Shown here one piece after another: positions 7,655 through 15,800 of a stretch of 32,581 nucleotides of DNA. Both the position numbers and the translations under genes were made by a program. The DNA comes from Anaerolineales bacterium (GTDB lineage: Bacteria > Chloroflexota > Anaerolineae > Anaerolineales > Anaerolineaceae): the NCBI GenBank assembly GCA_020060485.1, contig JAGVAB010000157.1, positions 1 to 32,581 of the forward strand, in the 5' to 3' direction. The notes under the pieces were generated by a model, which had not been told where the DNA came from, ran no database searches, and was given only the letters and a program-made list of their open reading frames with translations. Numbering within the stretch: position 1 is the stretch's first letter; each line of letters begins with the position of its first letter.

Positions 7655-8833
7655 TTATTGTGATGCAACGCCGATCGAGTTAAGATAATCTTTGTACAGG
7701 TTGATGGTATCAGAGTAGATGACGTCGATTCCGGTGTCAAGGTGATCTTTATTGTCACCAATCAGGTAAGGCTGGAGTAGCGCCATGGTTTCGTCCTTAC
7801 CAAGCACAGTCATTGCGTGCATTATGTAACCACTCAAGTAGCCGTAGAAGTAAACGCGCTGACCGATCATAGCTTGCACGACACCCTCTTCAGCCAGCTT
7901 CTGGGTTTCGGGCTCGGCGTCAAAGGCAACGATTTTTACCTGGCCTTGTTTGCCGGCTGCTTTGACGGCTTGTCCAGCCATCGGACCGTTGTAGGAGTAG
8001 ATGGTGATGAAACCGGCAAGGTCCGGGTATTTCTGCAGGGCGGTCTCAGCGTTGCTCAGAGCCTTTTCCATCTGGACATCATCGTAGAGCGTTTCCAGAT
8101 ACACAATTTTGGATCCTGCCAAGCCATCTTGGATGCCGCGAATGCGTTCCAGAGCGTTGGTGGCGGTGGCATAACCGACCAGACCGACGACTGTGCCTTC
8201 GCCGATAATGTTGATGGCAGCTTCAGCAGCAGCCCGCCCGGCATTGTAGTCGGACATACCGATGTATACAGCCCGTCCACTTTCCGAAGCGTCAGAGTCG
8301 GTTGCGAGGAAGTTAATGTCCTCACCAATTCCCCGTGCGACATAGTCGTTCACGGCTTTGGGATTAATGGCTGAGAATGTGATGGCATTGTACTTGTCGT
8401 TGATGAAGGTATCCAGCATGGAAAGCTGCGCAGAATTGGCGTCTGTCCCAGCGGGAGCATTGAAGAACATCGGGACATTCAGTTCTGAGGAGGCTCTGGA
8501 GAGACCAATTTGAGCCGCTGTCCAGAAGGGGGTCACTGCATTGGTCAATAGAACGTATTTTGCACCAGCAGGTGCTGACTTACCTTCAATAGCCTCTTGC
8601 AGCTTGGTAACAACTTCAAACAGATTGTCAGGCCGGTAGGGGTTGGCGACAGGCTCAACAGGCCCAACAGCTTCTTGAGGTACGGCAGTTTGAATTACCT
8701 CAACGATTTCCTTAACTACCACGGTTTTTTCGACAATGGTTGTCTCAGGGGTTGGGGCAGCTGCGGGGGTGCATGCACCCAGGATCATACTGAGAATGAT
8801 TACCAGGGTGATGGGTAGATGTTTTATCTTCAT
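7655..8833 (-). CDS. Sugar ABC transporter substrate-binding lipoprotein (RbsB-like)
   Basis: This encodes 392 residues from the ATG at 8831-8833, behind AAAGGAG. The N-terminus is a lipoprotein signal with lipobox LGAC (Cys21), followed by a Pro/Thr/Val/Glu-rich linker (to about 65). The mature domain is a periplasmic-binding-protein fold of the RbsB type: TPFWTAAQIGLSRASSELNV, then AINPKAVNDYVARG, VGLVGYATATNALERIRG and VKIVAFDAEPETQKLAEEG. It captures the sugar outside the membrane and delivers it to the permease and ATPase encoded downstream. As first gene of the operon it is probably the most strongly expressed. The ligand is not predictable. Confidence 0.94.
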   Translation of the reverse strand: MKIKHLPITLVIILSMILGACTPAAAPTPETTIVEKTVVVKEIVEVIQTAVPQEAVGPVEPVANPYRPDNLFEVVTKLQEAIEGKSAPAGAKYVLLTNAVTPFWTAAQIGLSRASSELNVPMFFNAPAGTDANSAQLSMLDTFINDKYNAITFSAINPKAVNDYVARGIGEDINFLATDSDASESGRAVYIGMSDYNAGRAAAEAAINIIGEGTVVGLVGYATATNALERIRGIQDGLAGSKIVYLETLYDDVQMEKALSNAETALQKYPDLAGFITIYSYNGPMAGQAVKAAGKQGQVKIVAFDAEPETQKLAEEGVVQAMIGQRVYFYGYLSGYIMHAMTVLGKDETMALLQPYLIGDNKDHLDTGIDVIYSDTINLYKDYLNSIGVASQ

Positions 8834-9160
8834 TATGTATTGCTCCTTTTAGTTTATTATACTGATGGAAAATTCTGCACTTGGATTTGAGCTTCGGGCT
8901 TCACTAACGTCTCTTATCTTTTTCAGGCGAGCCTCCTTTCCATCTCAAGATAACGAAACTTGCTTTTTGAATGCCAACTGAAGGGATTCACCTGCCAGCC
9001 GTTGGCGAAATCAGTGCGATTTCCTGACATTCCTTTAAGCGTAAAGAGAAATCCTGTACTTCTCTTTGCCCAGCATTAAAACTCCGGGAAAAAATAAAAT
9101 AATACTGTGCAAATAATCCATATAAATTACATAGAAAAACGGATGATATGTGAAACAATA

Positions 9161-9174
9161 TGGAAACGTATACA
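9161..9174. promoter_or_regulatory. LacI-family operator upstream of the import operon
   Basis: TGGAAACGTATACA matches the perfect operator TGGAAACGTTTCCA found before the LacI gene at 12 of 14 positions, with an intact left half and the central CG. It lies 328 bases upstream of the binding-protein start. Repression of the import operon by the LacI protein encoded next door is inferred. Confidence 0.65.
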
Positions 9175-9187
9175 TTTATTTTCATAT

Positions 9188-9216
9188 ATGTTAGCACAAA
9201 GCAAATCGAACATCAA
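9188..9216 (-). promoter_or_regulatory. Candidate promoter for the import operon
   Basis: On the minus strand there is TTGATG (9211-9216), a 17-base spacer, and TAACAT (9188-9193). Each box matches consensus at about four of six positions. The LacI-type operator at 9161-9174 starts 14 bases downstream of the -10, where a bound repressor would block initiation. The weak match keeps confidence low. Confidence 0.35.
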
Positions 9217-9715
9217 TCAGGAAGAATGTCACCTTAATTAAATTACATCAAGTAAAAATTGATCAATCCTGGTGATTACTCAGCCTGGTTGGCTGAAAAC
9301 CAGCAAATGTGGCATGTAAACATAGAATTCCTGCAAAAGTGCCAGATATGGCACCGCCACAGATGACAAATATTGTGCCATCGACAGCACACATCCCATA
9401 TATGGCGTCTTTGGATGCATGCCTGAGTAGTCAAAAATCCTGAACGTTTTAAATAAGGGCTGGAATAAAAAAGGGAACAGGCATAGGTAAGGTTTTTCAC
9501 CTGATGGCTGTTTATCTGATGATCAAACTTGAGGTGTTACCGTGAAATAGTTACCCTTGGCAATGCGGGATGCCGGGATGTAAATAATGTTGTGTTCTAG
9601 AACATGGGTTGTTCAAAAGCCTTAACCGGGGTTGTACCAACCAAATAAAAGAAATCACTGCGCTGCGTGGTCTGCAAGAATGTGTGATTTCGGATTAATT
9701 TCTAATTGCGGGGGT

Positions 9716-10762
9716 TCATCCCTTTGCAGATAGAGGCGGGACAACTCTACATGATTCTCGAACAATCAAGGATGTACTCAGATGGTAGGTAGTAGGGTTG
9801 GGGTTTGACTCGGTTTGGGCAATGCGGTGATGGAGAAGATCCACGGCTAATTGAGACATTTCACTGATGGCAATATCCACCGCCGAGATGGGCGGAGACC
9901 AGACAGGCATCCATTCAGTGTCATCAAAGGCAATCACAGATATGTCTTCCGGGATACGAATTTTTCGTTGACCAAGTATGTTGAGTAAGCCCAGAGCTAT
10001 CCTGTTGCTGGCTGCAAAAATGGCGGTTGGCGGATTTGGCATGTCGAGTAATTCGATAGCAGCTTGCTCACCATACTGGCGAGTAAATGACCCTATCTTG
10101 AGTAAATCTGGTTCGGTGTCAAATCCTGATTCCGAAAAGGAACTTTTATACCCGGCTAACCGGTCTGCACCGGTTGAAATATCGACTGAACCACTGATCA
10201 TGGCGATGCGCCGATGGCCCAGCCCAAACAGATAGTTCATCACTTGTTTGACCCCTCGGTAATTGTCGGCCAAAACAGCTTCCAGTAAATCAATTTCCCG
10301 CTGCCGATTTACCTCAACAATTGGCAAACCGTTTTTTACCAACCGGCGAACATAAGCTGAATTATTGCCTTCCGCAGGGTGGGTGTACAAAATTCCATCC
10401 ACTCGTTTTTGTTCGAGGATCTGCAAATAAGCAAGGTCCTTTTTGGGATCTTCATCTGTAATACAGAGGATCATTTCCTCATTACTTTTTCTCAAGGTTG
10501 CCAAAACGGAGTTTGCAAGGGATGTATAAAACACATTCGTAATATCAGGAATAATGAGTCCAATAAGACGCGACTTCATACCTTTTAAGCCGCGTGCCAT
10601 CCAGTTTGGCGAATAACCCAACTGGATAACAGCTTCTTCCACTTTTTGCTGAGTTTCAATGCTGAAATATCCACTTTTGTTCAGAACGCGCGAAACAGTA
10701 GCTGGGGAAAGACCAGCATGTTTTGCAACATCAATAATTGAAATGGGACTTTTGGTTTTCAT
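9716..10762 (-). CDS. LacI-family transcriptional regulator
   Basis: This encodes about 348 residues, starting at the ATG before KTKSPISI. The open frame extends four codons further to an alternative start with no better ribosome site. The N-terminal LacI helix-turn-helix is ISIIDVAKHAGLSPATVSRV (about 7-26), followed by the hinge and YSPNWMARGLK. The effector domain has LIGLIIPDITNVFYTSLA, GHRRIAMISG, PTAIFAASN and ISVIAFDD. It should repress until the imported sugar or a metabolite binds. It likely represses itself, with an operator overlapping its promoter at 10810-10866, and the operon starting at 8833. Confidence 0.93.
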   Translation of the reverse strand: MKTKSPISIIDVAKHAGLSPATVSRVLNKSGYFSIETQQKVEEAVIQLGYSPNWMARGLKGMKSRLIGLIIPDITNVFYTSLANSVLATLRKSNEEMILCITDEDPKKDLAYLQILEQKRVDGILYTHPAEGNNSAYVRRLVKNGLPIVEVNRQREIDLLEAVLADNYRGVKQVMNYLFGLGHRRIAMISGSVDISTGADRLAGYKSSFSESGFDTEPDLLKIGSFTRQYGEQAAIELLDMPNPPTAIFAASNRIALGLLNILGQRKIRIPEDISVIAFDDTEWMPVWSPPISAVDIAISEMSQLAVDLLHHRIAQTESNPNPTTYHLSTSLIVRESCRVVPPLSAKG

Positions 10763-10809
10763 ATGTTGACCCACGATACCAATTTAGTCAATAGTAAACT
10801 GGAATGTTG

Positions 10810-10825
10810 GTGGAAACGTTTCCAC
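10810..10825. promoter_or_regulatory. Perfect LacI-family operator
   Basis: GTGGAAACGTTTCCAC is a perfect 16-bp palindrome with the central CG typical of LacI-family sites. It lies 48 bases before the LacI start and 12 bases downstream of the -10 of a strong promoter, so it overlaps the expected transcription start region. Autorepression is inferred. Confidence 0.85.
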
Positions 10826-10837
10826 ATAATTTCATTT

Positions 10838-10866
10838 AGAATATCACAGAAAAAAAACAAAGTCAA
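10838..10866 (-). promoter_or_regulatory. Promoter of the LacI-family gene
   Basis: On the minus strand there is TTGACT (10861-10866), a 17-base T-rich spacer, then TATTCT (10838-10843). The spacing is ideal and the perfect operator follows immediately downstream. Confidence 0.7.
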
Positions 10867-10964
10867 TGAACAGATGTATGGTGATTATAGTACCAAATGT
10901 TCTTGGAAAAGGGAGAGTCAAAAAAGAGAGTTCCAATCATATGTTCAGAATTCTACTGCTTTGG

Positions 10965-12521
10965 CTACTGCGGATTGGCAAGCACCGGCCTAAAGTTGTG
11001 CCGATAAATGACCATGCCCTGGCTGCCGTAGATCTCGTTGGGCAGCACCGCGAACTGCGTATAGATTTCATTGAAGGCCGGATTGCTCAGAAAGGTATTG
11101 CGCCCGTAAACTTCCTGTACGATGATCCAGTCGGGGGCTTCTTCCAGGATGAGGGCAGTTGGGATGGCGTAATTGATGACGTATTGTTCCAGCGGAATGG
11201 GGTAGTAGGCCAGCGACTCGGGCGAGTTCAATCCCACCGTGTCCAAAATGTGTGCGCCGGTGTCATAGCCGAGTACACCCACATCCCCGGCGGCGATCAC
11301 ATCACCGGGTTGCAGTTCCGGGCGCACCAGCCTGGCAGCGCGATGATACAATTCTTCGAGTTCAATATAGGCCATAACGGGAGCCGGGCGTGACGGACCG
11401 TGGTCAGGGCGCAGTGTCCAGGCAGAGAGCGGGACGAGGACTGACAACGTGAGGAACAGGGCTGGCAGCCATTTCTGTGCGGCAGGTTTGCGGGCAGCGA
11501 TGGCACTTGCCATATGATCCAGGCCGAAGAGCAGCACAAAAAAGTAGGCCGGCAGGGGCGGGGTCAGATACCAGCGGAAGATGAGTGGATTGGAGAGAGC
11601 GAACACCGCCAGATACAGCCAGGGGTATAAAACCCAGACCAGCAAGCGTTTTTCGGTTTTCCAGATGTGTCGGGCTCCAATGATGTAGAGGAAAGGATAT
11701 AGAATGATGCCAATGGCGATCGCTATTCCAGCCGGCAGGATTTGATGCAGTTGGAAGGGGGTGGCATAGTGCTGGATCAGACGGATGAAGGAATCGGCCG
11801 GATTCAGATGGTACACCAGCAGCTTGGCCTGCACGGATTGCGGTACCGGGCTGCCGAAATAGAACCAGGCAAAGCCGCTCCACAGGGCGGTTGGCAGCAC
11901 CAGGGCCAGCACTTCCTGCCAGCCCAGTTTCTCCTTCAGGCGGGGGTGAAAGGCACGCACCAGCCGGTCGATCACAAAGGGGCCGATCAGGATCAGGGCG
12001 TCCGGCCGGGTGGTGAAGGCCAGCGAAGCACACAGGGCGGCCCCTGCCCGCTTTTCCAGCATGTAGAAGGTAGCCGCGGCGGTCAGCAGCAGCACATACA
12101 GGCTGGTCTCCAGGCCGCCGATGGCAAAAGTCACGCTGTGGGGGGCGAGCGCCCAGGTGAAGCCCGCTGCCAGCCCCACCCGCTCATTGGCAAGGCGTTT
12201 GCCGATCTGCCACAGCAGCAGACAGGTGAAGACATCGGCCAGAGCGTTCAGGCCCAGGGCCAGCTGCGGAAATGGCGCTTGCGCCCCGCCGCTCACTGCG
12301 CCCAGAAGCACCATGCAGAAGGTGTACAGCGGGGTGGTGGTACCCAGCACCTGCGCACCCGGGTTGTAAACAAAGCCGTGGCCTTCCAGGATGTTGCGCG
12401 CATAGCGAAAGGTGATGAAGGAATCGTCAATGGTGCGCGCTCCGGGGATCAGGCGGGCAGCAATGGCCAGCAGGATCATCAGGATGGGCAGGATGTTTCG
12501 CCAATTCAATTTATTGCGCAT
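10965..12521 (-). CDS. GT-C type membrane glycosyltransferase
   Basis: This encodes 518 residues from an ATG behind AAGGAG. About ten hydrophobic segments are visible. The first extracytoplasmic loop has RTIDDSFITFRYARN: the Asp pair after the first membrane helix is the catalytic signature region of GT-C glycosyltransferases, which use polyprenyl-phosphate sugars outside the membrane. It then has NPGAQVLGTTTPLYTF and a soluble C-terminal part (from about 380) with GDVIAAGDVGVLGYDTG. It resembles the DDSFI..RYARN glycosyltransferases related to the mycobacterial arabinofuranosyltransferases. It probably decorates an envelope glycan or protein. It stands alone between the LacI gene and the RTX leader. 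A minus-strand TATAAT (12552-12557) may be its -10. Confidence 0.85.
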   Translation of the reverse strand: MRNKLNWRNILPILMILLAIAARLIPGARTIDDSFITFRYARNILEGHGFVYNPGAQVLGTTTPLYTFCMVLLGAVSGGAQAPFPQLALGLNALADVFTCLLLWQIGKRLANERVGLAAGFTWALAPHSVTFAIGGLETSLYVLLLTAAATFYMLEKRAGAALCASLAFTTRPDALILIGPFVIDRLVRAFHPRLKEKLGWQEVLALVLPTALWSGFAWFYFGSPVPQSVQAKLLVYHLNPADSFIRLIQHYATPFQLHQILPAGIAIAIGIILYPFLYIIGARHIWKTEKRLLVWVLYPWLYLAVFALSNPLIFRWYLTPPLPAYFFVLLFGLDHMASAIAARKPAAQKWLPALFLTLSVLVPLSAWTLRPDHGPSRPAPVMAYIELEELYHRAARLVRPELQPGDVIAAGDVGVLGYDTGAHILDTVGLNSPESLAYYPIPLEQYVINYAIPTALILEEAPDWIIVQEVYGRNTFLSNPAFNEIYTQFAVLPNEIYGSQGMVIYRHNFRPVLANPQ

Positions 12522-12610
12522 GACCGGTTTCTCCTTGACAGGGCTGATTTTATTATAGCCGGGGGAATCAATTTGGTGGTGAACACGGAATAAATTCAGA
12601 AAAATGCCAG

Positions 12611-12639
12611 TTGACTTCCGATATCTAAAGTTGTATTAT
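12611..12639 (+). promoter_or_regulatory. Sigma70-type promoter of the RTX gene leader
   Basis: TTGACT (12611-12616), a 17-base spacer, then TATTAT (12634-12639). It matches consensus at five of six positions in each box. Transcription would start near 12646, giving a leader of about 210 bases before the RTX start codon. Confidence 0.75.
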
Positions 12640-12742
12640 TGGTTTAAGGGCGGTTGTATCATAGTAATACTTCATCTCTCAACTGCCAACTTCACTTCGT
12701 TATTACAATTTCATAGTTCTTTTGATTCAAGGATGCGTTGAT

Positions 12743-12803
12743 CCAGACATTTAAATGGTCGCCTTGCCCGCGAGGGTAAAGTGTCTGGGGAGCAGAGGGG
12801 CGA
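12743..12803 (+). ncRNA. Candidate structured leader RNA (pseudoknot), riboswitch-like
   Basis: P1 pairs CCAGACAT (12743-12750) with GTGTCTGG (12781-12788). Inside it a second stem, TTGCCC/GGGTAA, is capped by a GCGA tetraloop (12764-12779). The unpaired TCGCC (12759-12763), inside the P1 loop, is complementary to GGCGA (12799-12803), outside P1, which makes an H-type pseudoknot. The pseudoknot's 3' arm touches the 5' arm of the terminator at 12803-12828. That layout, aptamer then terminator then gene, is the one used by transcriptional riboswitches. I cannot match it to a known class. The pairings are read directly; ligand control is inference. Confidence 0.5.
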
Positions 12804-12828
12804 AACCGGCCAGGGGCCGGTTTTTTTT
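12803..12828 (+). terminator. Intrinsic terminator in the leader of the RTX gene
   Basis: AAACCGGCC (12803-12811), loop AGG, GGCCGGTTT (12815-12823), within a run of eight T (12821-12828). It is a 9-bp perfect stem. It lies between the promoter (12611-12639) and the RTX ribosome site (GGAGG, 12841-12845). Only 12 bases separate the T run from GGAGG, too few for another promoter, so the RTX gene needs read-through. Confidence 0.9.
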
Positions 12829-12855
12829 ATTTCCTGTTATGGAGGCTTGGGGACG

Positions 12856-15800
12856 ATGAACACAAACAAAATGCTGCGATTGAAAAAATTATTGCGCTCG
12901 GTGATCCTGGCAATGCTTTTATTGAGCGCCCAGATCCCGCCGCAGGTACTGGCCGCGGTGATCAATGGCACCAATGGTCCCGATATTATAACGGGCACCG
13001 AAGAAGATGACACGATCGATGCCCGCAATGGTGATGATACGGTTCATGCTCTGGGAGGCAATGATACCGTGTTTGGCGGTGGAGGGAATGACATCATCTA
13101 TGGCGGAACCGGCAATGATACCTTATATGGAGACGCGGGTAACGATCAAATCTATGGTGAAGATGGGGATGACACCTTGTACGGCGGCGCTAACAATGAT
13201 CTCCTGAATGGCGGCAATGGCACGGATACTGTTGTCCAGGAGGGGAATACCAACATGACCTTGACCAACACCACATTGACTGGTGATGGCACAGACACGC
13301 TGGCTTCGATCGAAATTGCACGCCTGACCGGCGGCAATGGCCCGAATACCCTGGACGCCTCGGCATTCAGCGGCCAGGTTTTTCTAAATGGCCTGGGAGG
13401 CAATGACACCCTGCGGGGCGGCTCTGGGGACGATTTTCTGGACGGCGGGCTTGGCAACGACAACTTATACGGCGGCGGCGGTACAGACACTGTGGTGCAG
13501 ACGGCCAACGTCGACATGACCTTGACCAATACGCAATTAACCGGCCAGGGTACAGATTCGTTGAACAGCATCGAGCAGGCGATCCTGACCGGTGGAGCTG
13601 GCAACAATACCCTGGATGCCTCGACTTTCAGCGGTCAGGTTTATCTATATGGTTTGGCAGGCAATGACATCCTGCGGGGTGGTTCTGGGGATGATTTCCT
13701 GGACGGTGGAGAAGGTAACGATGCGCTCTATGGCGGCGCTGGTACAGATACCGTGGTGCAGACAGCCAATGCCAACATGACCTTGTCCGATACGCAATTA
13801 ACCGGCCAGGGTACAGATTCGTTGAACAGCATCGAACGGGCGATCCTGACCGGCGGGGCGGGTAATAATACTTTGAATGCCTCGGATTTCAGTGGGTCGG
13901 TTGTGTTGAATGGCATGGACGGCAATGACACCCTGTTGGGCGGCGCTGGAGATGACACCCTGGATGGCGGGGATGGCACGGATACGGTGGTGCAAACGGT
14001 TGATGCTGACATGATCCTCACCAATACATCCCTGACTGGCATGGGTAACGATACCCTGATCAGCATCGAGCAAGCGAATCTGACCGGCGGGGCAAGCGAC
14101 AATCTCCTGAATGCCTCGGCCTTCAGCGGCCCGGTATTCTTGTATGGTATGGGCGGCAACGATACCTTGATGGGTGGCGCCGGGAACGATACCCTGGACG
14201 GAGGGGACGGCACCGATACGGTTGAGCAGACCGCAGATGTCGATATGACCCTGACCAACACTTCTTTGACCGGCATGGGTCTGGACACCCTGATCAGCAT
14301 TGAAATAGCGGCTTTGACCGGCGGGGCGGGCAACAACAAACTGGTTGCCTCGGCTTTTAGCGGGTCTGTCATTTTGACTGGCGGTGCTGGCGATGATATT
14401 TTGATGGGCGGTGCCGGAGATGATACCCTGGATGGCGGCGAAGGCACCGATACGGTGGTACAGACGGTGGATGCAGACATGACCCTGACCGACGATTCCT
14501 TGACCGGCATGGGTCTGGACACCCTGATCAGCATCGAGATTGCAGCCTTGACCGGTGGTGCGAGCAGCAATCTCCTGGATGCCTCGGCCTTCAGCGGTCA
14601 GGCTTTCTTGTATGGTATGGACGGCAATGACACCCTGTTGGGCGGCGCCGGAGATGACACCCTGGATGGCGGCGATGGCATAGATACCGTGGTGCAGACA
14701 GTTGACGCGGACATGACCCTGACCAACACCTCCTTGACTGGCATGGGGTTGGACACCTTGATCAACATTGAGTTGGCGGCTTTGACTGGTGGGGCTGGCA
14801 ACAATTTCATCAACGCTTCCGGTTTCAGCGGCCAGGTCAACATTGACGGCGATGACGGGGATGACACCCTGATGGGCGGCGCCGGGAATGACACCCTGGA
14901 CGGTGGGGACGGCACGGATACGGTGGTGCAGACCGTGAACGCCAACATGACGTTGACGGATGATTCCCTGACCGGCATGGGGCTGGACACCCTGATCAGC
15001 ATCGAGATTGCAGCCTTGACTGGCGGGGTAGGAAACAATATCCTGAATGCCTCAGCCTTCAGCGGCCAGGCTTTCCTGTCTGGCATGGGCGGCGATGATA
15101 CTCTCATGGGTGGCGAAGGGGATGATACCCTGGACGGCGGGGATGGCACGGATACCGTGGTGCAGACCATTGATAATGATATGACCCTCACTGACACGTT
15201 GCTGACCGGCATGGGCAATGACACCCTGATCAGCATCGAGCGGGCGGAGTTGACCGGCGGTGCCAGTGACAATATTCTGGATGCCTCGGCTTTCAGTGGT
15301 CAGGCCTTTCTGTACGGTATGGGCGGTGATGACACCCTGTTGGGCGGCGCCGGAAATGACACCCTGGACGGCGGGGACGGCACCGATACGGTCGAACAAA
15401 CCGCGGATGCCAATATGACCCTGACCAACACTTCCCTGACCGGCATGGGTCTGGACACCCTGATCAGCATTGAAATAGCGGCTTTGACCGGTGGGGCGGG
15501 CAACAATACGCTGAATGCCTCGGCTTTCACTGGGTCAGTTTTCTTATATGGTATGGGCGGCAATGATATCCTCATGGGCGGTTTTGGGAATGACACCCTT
15601 GAGGGCGGGGCTGGCACGGATACGGTGGTGCAGACCGCGAACGCTGATATGACATTGACGGACGATTCCCTGACCGGCATGGGCACTGACAGTCTTGACA
15701 GCATTGAGCGGGCAGAGCTGATTGGTGGGGCTGGCAACAACAAACTGGATGCCTCGGCTTTTAGCGGTCAGGTGGTTCTGTCTGGCATGGGCGGCGATGA

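Larger units (their letters stand above)
8834..9715. other. 882-base gap between LacI gene and import operon
   Basis: No convincing gene. It carries an imperfect LacI-type operator (9161-9174), a weak promoter candidate (9188-9216), a TATAAT on the minus strand (8856-8861) and a short hairpin GTGCCA-GATA-TGGCAC (9339-9354). Two minus-strand frames of 69 and 74 codons have unlikely composition (the second is rich in Cys, His and Trp) and lack good ribosome sites. The long distance from the operator to the first ATG implies either a leader of about 330 bases or a second, nearer promoter. Confidence 0.6.

Noticed and set aside
9276..9500. A 74-codon minus-strand frame rich in Cys, His and Trp
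   Set aside because: No ribosome site, the Cys/Trp content is that of random frame, and it includes a short palindrome; not a convincing metal-binding protein.
10866..12593. Plus-strand frames opposite the glycosyltransferase gene (175 and 283 codons)
   Set aside because: Gln/Gly/His-rich translations without domains; the minus-strand frame has clear GT-C features and a good ribosome site.
12781..12855. Upstream GTG extension of the RTX protein by 25 residues
   Set aside because: It starts inside the leader pseudoknot and reads through the terminator; the ATG at 12856 has GGAGG and begins a clean signal peptide.
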